A DNA stretch of 8,637 nucleotides from Lachnospiraceae bacterium UBA3826 (GTDB lineage Bacteria; Bacillota; Clostridia; Lachnospirales; Lachnospiraceae), in contig DGII01000024.1 of NCBI GenBank assembly GCA_002393095.1, forward strand, positions 1 through 8,637, in the 5' to 3' direction. Below the pieces are notes generated by a model, which made no database searches, was not told where the DNA came from, and saw only the letters and a list, made by a program, of their open reading frames with translations. Below are positions 1 through 6,397 of the stretch, in pieces; positions within the stretch are counted from its first letter, which is position 1; the number at the start of each line of letters is the position of its first letter. A program made the position numbers and the translations under genes.

Positions 1-718
1 CAAGGAAGTATCTGTCGTGCGATACAATAAGTACTGCGCCCTTATATGAACGCAGATAATTCTCAAGCCATGTTATGGCGCTGATATCCAGATGGTTAGT
101 GGGCTCGTCGAGTATGATAAGATCCGGGCAGCCTACAAGAAGCTTGGCAAGAGCAACTCTTGTCTTCTGACCGCCGGAGAGCGTGGCTGTACATGAAGAG
201 AATTCGTCCTCCTTAAAGCCGAGTCCCTTAAGTGTACCGCTTACCTCGCTGTCGATCATATATCCGCCTGCACGGTCGAATTCCTCGGACAGAGTATGGT
301 ATTCCTCCAGACGCTTATTAAGCTCCTGTCCGGTTAAGCTCTCAAGCGAGCTTTCCATGTCTCTTAATCTGTCCTGCATATCAAGAAGAGGTCGCTTTAT
401 CTCAAGCACCTCCTCATATATGGTATTATCGCTGTCAAGAATTGCGTTCTGCGGCAGATAGCCCACAGTAGTATCTTTGCTTAAGGATACACTTCCGGAA
501 TCCGGACTTAAGGCATATGCTTTATATACGGATATATCACCGGCATTTTTACTCTTGGCCACGGTCTCCCCGATGATAATATTAAGGAGAGTAGTCTTGC
601 CGCAGCCGTTAATGCCTATCAGAGCGCACTTATCATGTTCATTGAGATGAAAAGATACATCCTTAAGCACCTGCTTATCTATGAAGGTTTTATTGATATT
701 ACTGACCGAAATTAACAT
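1..718 (-). CDS. ABC-F family ATP-binding protein, N-terminal part (cut by window edge)
   Basis: This is the N-terminal 239 residues of a soluble ATPase with paired ABC domains. ABC-F proteins act on the ribosome (translation factors of the EttA/YdiF type, or antibiotic protection) and do not transport. The start codon is at 718-716 and the protein begins MLISVSNINKTF. The first nucleotide-binding domain is complete: Walker A GINGCGKTT at residues 35-43, a Q-loop at LPQ 88-90, signature LSGGQ at 180-184, Walker B LIILDEP at 200-206 followed by TNHLD, and the switch histidine H234 in SHD. No membrane segment is visible and there is an acidic helical stretch near 100-150, as expected for this family. 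The inter-domain linker and second ATPase domain lie outside the window, so the subfamily cannot be fixed and resistance cannot be inferred. No clear Shine-Dalgarno sequence precedes the start. It is transcribed divergently from the aromatic operon. Confidence 0.93.
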   Translation of the reverse strand, partial: MLISVSNINKTFIDKQVLKDVSFHLNEHDKCALIGINGCGKTTLLNIIIGETVAKSKNAGDISVYKAYALSPDSGSVSLSKDTTVGYLPQNAILDSDNTIYEEVLEIKRPLLDMQDRLRDMESSLESLTGQELNKRLEEYHTLSEEFDRAGGYMIDSEVSGTLKGLGFKEDEFSSCTATLSGGQKTRVALAKLLVGCPDLIILDEPTNHLDISAITWLENYLRSYKGAVLIVSHDRYFL

Positions 719-767
719 AGCGATATGTAGTATATCACAAGAGACCGGATTTTGTCACTTTATACAT

Positions 768-796
768 ATTATAACGGGAATACACTTTAGCACTTT
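768..796 (-). promoter_or_regulatory. Candidate leftward promoter for the ABC-F gene
   Basis: On the minus strand a perfect TATAAT lies at 773-768. The hexamer 17 bp upstream (796-791, AAAGTG) is a poor -35 match. Initiation near 761 would give an untranslated leader of about 43 nt before the ATG at 718. The -35 region falls inside the inverted repeat at 786-807, so that repeat could act as its operator. The -10 is convincing; the rest is inference. Confidence 0.45.
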
Positions 797-807
797 TATG
801 TGCTAAA
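786..807. promoter_or_regulatory. Inverted repeat, candidate operator between divergent promoters
   Basis: Perfect 8-bp arms TTTAGCAC (786-793) and GTGCTAAA (800-807) flank a 6-nt centre. The repeat lies upstream of the rightward promoter and over the -35 region of the leftward one. It is therefore probably not transcribed from either, which argues for a protein-binding site over an RNA hairpin. The inner 7 bases equal the start of the HrcA/CIRCE half-site, but the spacing is much shorter than CIRCE. The binding protein is unknown. Confidence 0.5.
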
Positions 808-814
808 ATAAATG

Positions 815-843
815 TTGACATTATGACTATAATGTCTTATTAT
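815..843 (+). promoter_or_regulatory. Sigma-A type promoter of the aromatic amino acid operon
   Basis: A perfect -35 TTGACA (815-820) is followed by a 17-nt spacer and a -10 TATTAT (838-843, 5 of 6 to consensus). Transcription should start near 849-851, giving a leader RNA of about 190 nt up to the terminator. A palindrome at 817-836 covers the -35 and the spacer, so initiation is probably repressible. A second TATAAT at 828-833 has no -35 at proper spacing. Confidence 0.82.
817..836. promoter_or_regulatory. Palindromic operator candidate inside the operon promoter
   Basis: Perfect 8-bp arms GACATTAT (817-824) and ATAATGTC (829-836) are separated by GACT. The left arm includes the last four bases of the -35 box and the right arm ends just before the -10, so a bound dimer would block RNA polymerase. 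The arms do not match the TyrR box or other operators I know for aromatic pathways. Part of the similarity to TATAAT is compositional, but an exact 8-bp repeat at this position is unlikely to be chance. Confidence 0.55.
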
Positions 844-852
844 ATTTTATCA

Positions 853-870
853 GAGGCTCATGGATGCCTC
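853..870 (+). other. 5' hairpin of the leader transcript
   Basis: GAGGC (853-857) pairs with GCCTC (866-870) around an 8-nt loop, only a few nucleotides after the predicted transcription start. It precedes the leader-peptide ribosome binding site and does not cover it. It may protect the 5' end or pace RNA polymerase. It has no obvious complement in the terminator, so it is probably not part of the switch itself. Confidence 0.45.
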
Positions 871-891
871 ACGATACGAAAGGATGAGCAT

Positions 892-978
892 ATGTTTAAG
901 TACGATACATTTTCATATTTTTACTTTTACTTTAATAATGCGATGGACTTAGACAGTATGCAGAACTCCGATATATAG
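892..978 (+). CDS. Phe/Tyr-rich leader peptide controlling the aromatic operon
   Basis: This 28-codon reading frame starts with ATG at 892, behind a good Shine-Dalgarno sequence GAAAGGA (878-884, 7 nt spacing), and ends at TAG 976-978. The peptide begins MFKYDTFSYFYFYF and continues with NNAMDLDSMQNSDI. Phenylalanine is at residues 2, 7, 10, 12 and 14 (all TTT) and tyrosine at 4, 9, 11 and 13 (three TAC, one TAT), so 9 of the first 14 residues are the operon's two end products. There is no Trp. The stop is 20 nt before a rho-independent terminator, which is followed by pheA. This is the architecture of ribosome-mediated attenuation, as in E. coli pheL-pheA and trpL. The peptide itself probably has no function beyond being translated. 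The overlapping ATG at 884 sits in the Shine-Dalgarno sequence and is an unlikely start. Confidence 0.88.
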   Translation: MFKYDTFSYFYFYFNNAMDLDSMQNSDI

Positions 979-1006
979 GATTTTAAGTAGTGTTTATTTC
1001 CACCGC
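940..1006 (+). promoter_or_regulatory. Candidate antiterminator pairing of the attenuator
   Basis: GCGATGG (940-946), just after the aromatic codons, nearly duplicates the right arm of the terminator, GCGGTGG (1025-1031). It can pair with the left arm CCACCGC (1000-1006) at six of seven positions, with one A-C mismatch, plus a flanking A947-T999 pair. A ribosome stalled in the early or middle aromatic codons (907-925) would leave 940-946 free. One stalled at codon 14 would partly cover it. A ribosome that reaches the stop at 976 allows the terminator to fold. The pairing is inference and was not energy-calculated. Confidence 0.45.
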
Positions 1007-1039
1007 CTTTTAGGATGATAAAAAGCGGTGGATTTTTTT
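999..1039 (+). terminator. Rho-independent attenuator terminator upstream of pheA
   Basis: CCACCGC (1000-1006) pairs perfectly with GCGGTGG (1025-1031). The stem extends outward by T999-A1032 and inward, after a bulged C1007, by TTTT (1008-1011) with AAAA (1021-1024). Seven consecutive T residues follow (1033-1039). It lies between the leader-peptide stop (978) and the pheA start (1098) with no other gene between, so its role is to abort transcription of the operon when Phe and Tyr are plentiful. Confidence 0.9.
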
Positions 1040-1097
1040 ATAAATCTCTCCGTTTTAATCCCCTGAATGGCACGGGTATGGAAGAAGAGAGGAGACT

Positions 1098-2207
1098 ATG
1101 GACGAACTTAAGGAAAAAAGAGAGATCATTGACGGTATTGACAAAGAGATGGCAGCGCTTTTCGAGAAGCGCTTCATGGCTGTGCGTGATATAGCCCGTT
1201 ATAAGGCCAAGAACGGCATGCCGATCTTGGATTCGGGCAGAGAGGATGTGGTGATACAGAAGAATTCACCATATATAAGCGATCCCGATATCAGGGCATT
1301 CTATGTTAATTACATGCATTCTACGATGGATATATCCAGAAGATTTATGAGCAACATCACTTCCGGAATGAAGATCGCATACAGCGGTGTTGAAGGCGCT
1401 TTTGCTTATATTGCTGCCAAGAAGATATTCCCAAGTGGCAATCTGGTGTCCTATAAGAGCTTTGAAGCGGCATACGAGGCTGTTAAAAGCGGCGATTGCG
1501 ACTGCTGCGTCCTTCCCATCGAGAACAGCTATACAGGAGAGGTGGGACAGGTCATTGATATAACCTTTGCGGGAGATCTGTATATCAATGGTGTATATTC
1601 ATTGCCTGTCAATCATAATCTTCTGGGCATCAAGGGCGCTAAGATATCGGATATCAAGAAGGTATTAAGTCATCAGCAGGCACTTGACCAGTGTGCGGAT
1701 TATATTACGAAGAACGGCTTTGAAGCGGAAGAGGCGCGCAATACGGCATATGCAGCCAAGAAGGTTGCGGAGCTTAATGATATAAGCACTGCGGCCATTG
1801 CAAGCGCAGAGACAGCCGACATATACGGACTTACTGTCCTAGATCATGATATCAATGTTAGCAATGTCAACACAACCCGCTTTGCGGTATTCTCAAGAGC
1901 CACGGAGCTTGAGATAGGCAATCAGAATACATTCATTCTTCTTTTTACCGTTAATGATGAGGTGGGAGCTCTGGCAAAGGCAGTGAATATCATATGTTCG
2001 CACGGCTTTAACATGAGAGTCCTAAGGAGCCGTCCCGTTAAGGATACGCCGTGGCAGTATTACTTCTATGTGGAGGCTCAGGGCAACCAGAGGTCCGAAG
2101 AGGGTATAAGGATGCTTAAGGAATTATCGGTATGCTGTGCCAAGCTTAAAGTTGCCGGCCACTACACGGAAGAGATAGACCTTCATAAGACCGGCAATCT
2201 CCAATAA
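1098..2207 (+). CDS. pheA: Bifunctional chorismate mutase/prephenate dehydratase (P-protein)
   Basis: This cytosolic enzyme converts chorismate to prephenate and then to phenylpyruvate, the committed route to phenylalanine. The 369 residues have the full P-protein order. An AroQ-type chorismate mutase spans about 1-90 (R8, R25, K38, R48 and E49 match E. coli R11, R28, K39, R51 and E52). The prephenate dehydratase spans about 91-270, with IENS at 141-144, SHQQALDQC at 191-199 and the catalytic TRF at 260-262. A C-terminal ACT domain spans about 278-355, with GALA at 290-293 and SRP at 311-313. The ACT domain implies feedback inhibition by phenylalanine, although the usual ESRP motif reads RSRP here. 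The last mutase helix seems to have M84 where a Gln is usual. The ATG has AGAGG 5 nt upstream. It is the first structural gene after the attenuator, and aroC follows after 32 nt. Confidence 0.96.
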   Translation: MDELKEKREIIDGIDKEMAALFEKRFMAVRDIARYKAKNGMPILDSGREDVVIQKNSPYISDPDIRAFYVNYMHSTMDISRRFMSNITSGMKIAYSGVEGAFAYIAAKKIFPSGNLVSYKSFEAAYEAVKSGDCDCCVLPIENSYTGEVGQVIDITFAGDLYINGVYSLPVNHNLLGIKGAKISDIKKVLSHQQALDQCADYITKNGFEAEEARNTAYAAKKVAELNDISTAAIASAETADIYGLTVLDHDINVSNVNTTRFAVFSRATELEIGNQNTFILLFTVNDEVGALAKAVNIICSHGFNMRVLRSRPVKDTPWQYYFYVEAQGNQRSEEGIRMLKELSVCCAKLKVAGHYTEEIDLHKTGNLQ

Positions 2208-2239
2208 AGTAATATAACACAAAGGCGTGGTGGATCATT

Positions 2240-3340
2240 ATGAAAAATACATTTGGCAATAATCTCACGGTTACACTTTTTGGCGAAAGCCACGGCGAGG
2301 CCATAGGCTGCGTGATTGACGGTATTGCTCCCGGAATCAGAGTGGACCGGGCTTATATTGACAGGATGTTAGAGCTGCGCAAGCCCAAGGGACGCATATC
2401 CACAAGCCGTCATGAGGCCGACAGCTATCGCATATTAAGCGGGGTCTATGAAGACCATACGACGGGAACTCCTATATGCATAATGATTGAGAATACCAAT
2501 ACAAGATCGGGAGATTATGCGGCGCTTAATGTGATTCCGCGACCGGGGCATGCGGATTATACTGCGCAGCTTAAGTATCACGGCTTTCAGGATTACAGAG
2601 GAGGCGGACATTTCAGCGGCCGTATCACGGCACCGCTTGTGGCTGCCGGAGCTATAGTCATGCAGGCTCTTGAATCCAAGGGCATATATATAGGTACACA
2701 TATATCATCTATGGGTGATATTAAGGACAGAGATTTTGAAGACTATATATCGGATATAGAAGACCTCTATGACAGAGAATTCCCTGTACTTGACGAGTCG
2801 GTGGAGGATAAGATGCGAGCATATATTGAGGAGGCCGCATCTAAGGGTGACAGCGTGGGCGGTATACTTAAAAGCGCCGTGATCGGTTGTCCGGGCGGTA
2901 TCGGAGAGCCGTGGTTTGATTCCGTCGAGAGCATGATCTCTCATGCGATATTCGCAATCCCTGCGGTTAAGGGTATAAGCTTCGGAGACGGATTCTCGTT
3001 GGGAAGGATGCACGGAAGCGAGGCCAATGATGCCTACAGAATGTCAGGTAACGGCGTTATTACGACTACCAATCATAACGGCGGTATCGGAGGCGGTATA
3101 ACCAACGGGATGCCCATCGAATTCTCTACGGTCATTAAGCCGACTCCATCGATATACAAGGAGCAGGATTCCGTCGATCTTAAAAACGGAGTCAATACAA
3201 AGCTTAAGATAGAGGGAAGACATGACCCTGCCATAATACACAGGGCAAGGATAGTAGTTGATGCAATGACGGCCATTGTCATAGCAGACATGCTTGTTAC
3301 ACATTACGGGACGGATTATCTATGCAATACGGACTTATAG
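2240..3340 (+). CDS. aroC: Chorismate synthase
   Basis: The enzyme removes phosphate from EPSP in an anti-1,4-elimination to give chorismate, using reduced FMN. At 366 residues it has normal length, and all three family signatures are present: GESHGEAIG from residue 15 (conserved H18), RPGHAD at 101-106 (conserved H104) followed by YRGGGHFSGR, and RHDP at 327-330 leading to D341 in the C-terminal signature. The start is preceded by GGTGG (2229-2233). Its 3' end overlaps the next gene by 19 nt, which suggests translational coupling. No flavin reductase gene is nearby, so reduced FMN must come from a host reductase, as in other monofunctional bacterial enzymes. Confidence 0.97.
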   Translation: MKNTFGNNLTVTLFGESHGEAIGCVIDGIAPGIRVDRAYIDRMLELRKPKGRISTSRHEADSYRILSGVYEDHTTGTPICIMIENTNTRSGDYAALNVIPRPGHADYTAQLKYHGFQDYRGGGHFSGRITAPLVAAGAIVMQALESKGIYIGTHISSMGDIKDRDFEDYISDIEDLYDREFPVLDESVEDKMRAYIEEAASKGDSVGGILKSAVIGCPGGIGEPWFDSVESMISHAIFAIPAVKGISFGDGFSLGRMHGSEANDAYRMSGNGVITTTNHNGGIGGGITNGMPIEFSTVIKPTPSIYKEQDSVDLKNGVNTKLKIEGRHDPAIIHRARIVVDAMTAIVIADMLVTHYGTDYLCNTDL

Positions 3341-4623
3341 GGGAGCATCTTCCCCACAGCTTTTCGGCGATCATACACGGACTTATAGCTGAATACGAAG
3401 GATTAAAAGCCGGTGAGTATGTATATGAGCTTAAGGAGCTTGCACCCGGTGATATACATGATTTCTTCAAAGCAAAGGCATTCAGAGGGATCAATGTCAC
3501 GATCCCGTATAAGGAGACGGTAATACCGTATCTTGATGAGACAGATGAGGCCGCCAAAGAGATCGGCGCGGTCAATACAATAGTTAATCGCAACGATGTA
3601 TTATACGGATACAATACGGATTACTTCGGGTTAAGGGAGCTTATCCTTCATGCGGATATTGACCTTGGAGGTAAGAAGGTTCTGATACTCGGCACCGGAG
3701 GCACATCCAAGACCGCAAGGTCTGTATGCAGATCACTTGGTGCCGGGAGCATATATGTGGTAAGCAGGAATCCCTCTTCATGTAAGGCAGCGGATGATAA
3801 TATCTCATATATATCATATGATGAGGCTTATGAAAGCCATGCCGATGCGCAGATAATCATCAATACAACTCCTGCAGGCATGTATCCCGCACCGGGGGTA
3901 TCACCGATAGATATAAGTGCATTCAATGAACTGTCCGGTGTGATAGATGTAATATACAATCCTTTAAGAACAAAGCTTATACTGGATGCCGCAAGGCGCG
4001 GTATAAAATGCGCCGGAGGACTTAAGATGCTTATCACTCAGGCTGTATATGCATACAAGCTTTTCATTGATGTAAAAAAGTCCCGGAATACAGATAATTC
4101 TAAAGCACTAATTGACAGGATATATAAAAGGCTCTACGACAGTAAGCGCAATATTGTTCTTACGGGAATGCCGGGGTGCGGCAAATCAACTATCGCCCGA
4201 TATCTGGCAGATAAGCTTAAGATGGACATGGTAGATACGGATGAGCTTATTGTTAAGCGTGAGGGCAGACAGATATCCGATATCTTTGCCTCAAAAGGGG
4301 AGAGTTACTTCCGTGATATTGAAAGCGAAGTTATTAAAGAGGTAAGCATGCAAAACGGCATTATCATCTCTACCGGAGGGGGCGCCGTATTAAGAGAAGA
4401 TAATGTGGATGCGCTTAAAAGTAACGGCTTAGTGATATTCATAGACCGACCTGTAGAAGATATCATCCCTTCCGATGACAGACCTCTTTCAAAGGATGCG
4501 GATATGTTGCGTAAAAGATATGATGAGCGGTATAATACATATTGCACAACAAGCGATGAACACATTATTAATGACGGTACTGCCTTAGAAGCGGCAGAGA
4601 GGATCATTGACCTTATCGGATAA
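3322..4623 (+). CDS. aroE-aroK: Fused shikimate dehydrogenase - shikimate kinase
   Basis: A single 433-residue frame joins two consecutive shikimate-pathway enzymes. Residues 1-250 are shikimate 5-dehydrogenase: shikimate-binding S13 and S15, IPYKE with catalytic K64, GAVNT at 82-86, NTD at 98-100 with catalytic D100, a dinucleotide-binding GTGGTSKTA at 124-132, SRN at 148-150 in the NADP phosphate pocket, and GGLKMLITQA near the end. Residues 251-276 form a basic linker. Residues 277-433 are a complete shikimate kinase: P-loop GMPGCGKST (282-290), DTD (305-307), R331, GGGA (352-355), the lid arginine in DDRPL (385-389), and RYDERY (399-404). The sequence reads through the junction with no stop or frameshift, so the fusion is real in this assembly. 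The first motif reads HSFSA, where HSxSP is usual. The start lies inside aroC. The two activities together convert 3-dehydroshikimate to shikimate-3-phosphate. Confidence 0.95.
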   Translation: MQYGLIGEHLPHSFSAIIHGLIAEYEGLKAGEYVYELKELAPGDIHDFFKAKAFRGINVTIPYKETVIPYLDETDEAAKEIGAVNTIVNRNDVLYGYNTDYFGLRELILHADIDLGGKKVLILGTGGTSKTARSVCRSLGAGSIYVVSRNPSSCKAADDNISYISYDEAYESHADAQIIINTTPAGMYPAPGVSPIDISAFNELSGVIDVIYNPLRTKLILDAARRGIKCAGGLKMLITQAVYAYKLFIDVKKSRNTDNSKALIDRIYKRLYDSKRNIVLTGMPGCGKSTIARYLADKLKMDMVDTDELIVKREGRQISDIFASKGESYFRDIESEVIKEVSMQNGIIISTGGGAVLREDNVDALKSNGLVIFIDRPVEDIIPSDDRPLSKDADMLRKRYDERYNTYCTTSDEHIINDGTALEAAERIIDLIG

Positions 4624-4628
4624 AAGCT

Positions 4629-5069
4629 ATGAAGATACTTGTATTAAACGGATGTAATATCAATATGCTGGGAATTCGTGAACCGGACATATACGGACAC
4701 GAAAGCTATAAGGACTTATGTGATATGGTAATTGCCCACGCTAAGGAGATCGGGGTAGAGGTTGAGCTATATCAGTCCAATCATGAGGGAGCTCTGATAG
4801 ACAGGATACAGCAGGCATATAAGGAGGCGGACGGGATAGTCATCAATCCTGCGGCTTATACGCATACTTCCGTCGGTATACTTGATGCAGTCAAGGCCGT
4901 GGGAATTCCCACAGTGGAAGTTCATATATCTGATCCGGACAGCAGAGAGGATTTCAGGAAGATAAGCTATGTCAGACAGGCATGTGTTCATACAGTTAAG
5001 GGGCACGGACTCAAGGGATATATTGAAGCAATGGATTATCTTAAGGAGAATTACGAAGTAAAGCCATGA
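4629..5069 (+). CDS. aroQ: Type II 3-dehydroquinate dehydratase
   Basis: This small cytosolic enzyme, a dodecamer in its family, dehydrates 3-dehydroquinate to 3-dehydroshikimate without a Schiff base. Its 146 residues match the type II length. Active-site residues line up with the Mycobacterium tuberculosis enzyme: R17 and Y22 on the flexible loop, N73 in NPAAYTHTS, H79, H99 in VEVHIS, and R110. The family's GPN near the N-terminus is GCN here (C9), with the asparagine kept. The gene starts 5 nt after aroE-aroK and ends in an ATGA overlap with aroA, so the genes should be translated together. The type I enzyme (aroD) is not present in the window. Confidence 0.96.
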   Translation: MKILVLNGCNINMLGIREPDIYGHESYKDLCDMVIAHAKEIGVEVELYQSNHEGALIDRIQQAYKEADGIVINPAAYTHTSVGILDAVKAVGIPTVEVHISDPDSREDFRKISYVRQACVHTVKGHGLKGYIEAMDYLKENYEVKP

Positions 5070-6397
5070 GATGTACGTTTAACAGGATTACCGGGGAATC
5101 TGATAAAGTTCATATAATCAAGGCACCACCGTCGAAGAGCATTGCGCATCGAGCTCTTATAGGTGCCGCTCTGTCTGATGGAGTATCCGTGATCAAAGGA
5201 CTTGAGCTTTCCGAGGATATAAGCGCAACCATTGATTGTCTTAGCGCTCTTGGTGCCGATATAAGCCTGACCATACAGTATGATGATGAGAACGGCGAAT
5301 CAGGCAGATTGTATAAGGCCGAGGTTACAGGTATCTTTACCACATCGGATAAGAAGGGTGAAGAGCTTTTTATCATGGACGGCAAGAAGGAGGAGTATGA
5401 AGTCCCCACGCTTGATTGCAGAGAGTGCGGTTCGACCTTAAGATTCATGATCCCGATATGCACCCTTATGTATTCCTGTAATATGGTGCCGGGCAACCAG
5501 AGTATTAAGCTTGTCGGGAGCAAGAGACTCTTAAGCCGACCGCTCGATGTATATGACAGGCTTTTTGAGTATACCTATGTAACTTTTTCGCATAACAGCG
5601 AAAAGGTCGAGGTGGAGGGAAGGATGAATCCCGGAGAATATACCGTGGAGGGCAATATCAGCAGTCAGTTTATTACGGGGCTTCTTTTTATCCTTCCCAA
5701 GCTGGATGCGGACAGCAGACTTATAATCAAGCCGCCTGTTGAAAGCAGACCTTATATCGATATAACCATAGAAGTTCTTAAGCTTTTCGGTATCGATATA
5801 TTCTGGGAAGACAATAATACTATCCATATCCCCGGTAATCAGCATTATACTCCGGTGGAGATGAGTATTGAGGGAGACTGGTCCAACGGGGCTATTCTCT
5901 ATGCTCTTGCAAGATTATCTGCCGGCTATAAGCATATAATCCTTCTTACCGGACTTAAGGATGAGAGTATTCAGGGCGACAAGGTCATCACCGCTCTGCT
6001 GGATGAGCTTGATGAGGGCAAGGTCGCCGATATCTCGGATTGCCCGGATCTGGGGCCTGTTCTAATGGCATATGCCGCAGCTATCGGTGGAGGGAGACTT
6101 ACCGGTACCGGAAGACTCGCCATTAAGGAGTCCGACAGAGGCAATGCGATGAAGGATGAGCTTATCAAAATGGGAGCAGAGGTTGTGGTCGATGCTAATG
6201 ACATATATGTCAGTACGCCCAACGGTCTGCATGCACCAAGCGATGTAATAGACAGTCATAATGATCACAGGATCGCCATGTCGATGGCTGTTCTGTGCAG
6301 CTTATACGGCGGAACCATAGACGGTGTGGAGTCCATTGATAAGAGCTTCCCGTCCTTTATAGATACGTTAAGGAAGGCAGGTGTTAATATATGCTGA
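5066..6397 (+). CDS. aroA: 3-phosphoshikimate 1-carboxyvinyltransferase (EPSP synthase)
   Basis: The enzyme transfers the enolpyruvyl group of PEP to shikimate-3-phosphate. The 443 residues include the hallmark segments: PPSKS (21-25, K24 and S25) with HRAL, GSTLRF (122-127, G122 and R126 in the PEP site), SRP (157-159), SSQF (199-202), GDWSNGA (270-276), the catalytic aspartate in CPD (326-328), KESDR (354-358, E355), NDHR (399-402) and KSFP (426-429). The segment before GSTLRF reads DCREC, where Firmicutes often have DCGES. An extra acidic and lysine-rich stretch at about 73-112 accounts for the slightly long protein. The start overlaps the aroQ stop (ATGA) and its end overlaps tyrA by 7 nt. 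Glyphosate sensitivity cannot be judged beyond the conserved G122. Confidence 0.96.
   Translation: MRCTFNRITGESDKVHIIKAPPSKSIAHRALIGAALSDGVSVIKGLELSEDISATIDCLSALGADISLTIQYDDENGESGRLYKAEVTGIFTTSDKKGEELFIMDGKKEEYEVPTLDCRECGSTLRFMIPICTLMYSCNMVPGNQSIKLVGSKRLLSRPLDVYDRLFEYTYVTFSHNSEKVEVEGRMNPGEYTVEGNISSQFITGLLFILPKLDADSRLIIKPPVESRPYIDITIEVLKLFGIDIFWEDNNTIHIPGNQHYTPVEMSIEGDWSNGAILYALARLSAGYKHIILLTGLKDESIQGDKVITALLDELDEGKVADISDCPDLGPVLMAYAAAIGGGRLTGTGRLAIKESDRGNAMKDELIKMGAEVVVDANDIYVSTPNGLHAPSDVIDSHNDHRIAMSMAVLCSLYGGTIDGVESIDKSFPSFIDTLRKAGVNIC

Noticed and set aside
183..461. Plus-strand 92-residue frame opposite the ABC-F gene
   Set aside because: It is antisense to the conserved ATPase domain, is Ser/Leu-rich low-information sequence, and has no ribosome binding site.
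786..807. Canonical CIRCE (HrcA) element
   Set aside because: CIRCE needs 9-base arms (TTAGCACTC and GAGTGCTAA) with a 9-nt spacer. Here only 7 bases of each arm match, the spacer is 6 nt, and no heat-shock gene is adjacent.
828..833. TATAAT as the -10 of the aromatic operon
   Set aside because: It is only 7 nt from the TTGACA, and no acceptable -35 lies 16-18 bp upstream. TATTAT at 838-843 has exactly 17 bp spacing.
884..958. Alternative leader peptide start at ATG 884 in another frame
   Set aside because: The ATG overlaps the Shine-Dalgarno sequence that serves ATG 892, has no upstream ribosome binding site of its own, and its product lacks the Phe/Tyr pattern.
850..1040. T-box riboswitch for tRNA-Phe or tRNA-Tyr upstream of pheA
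   Set aside because: The terminator's left arm contains ACCGC, but the preceding GGGTGG part of the T-box is missing. The roughly 150-nt leader has no room for a Stem I with specifier loop, and it is occupied by a well-formed leader peptide.
5110..5523. Minus-strand 137-residue frame opposite aroA
   Set aside because: It mirrors the conserved SKS and GSTLR coding segments of aroA and shows no ribosome binding site or family resemblance.
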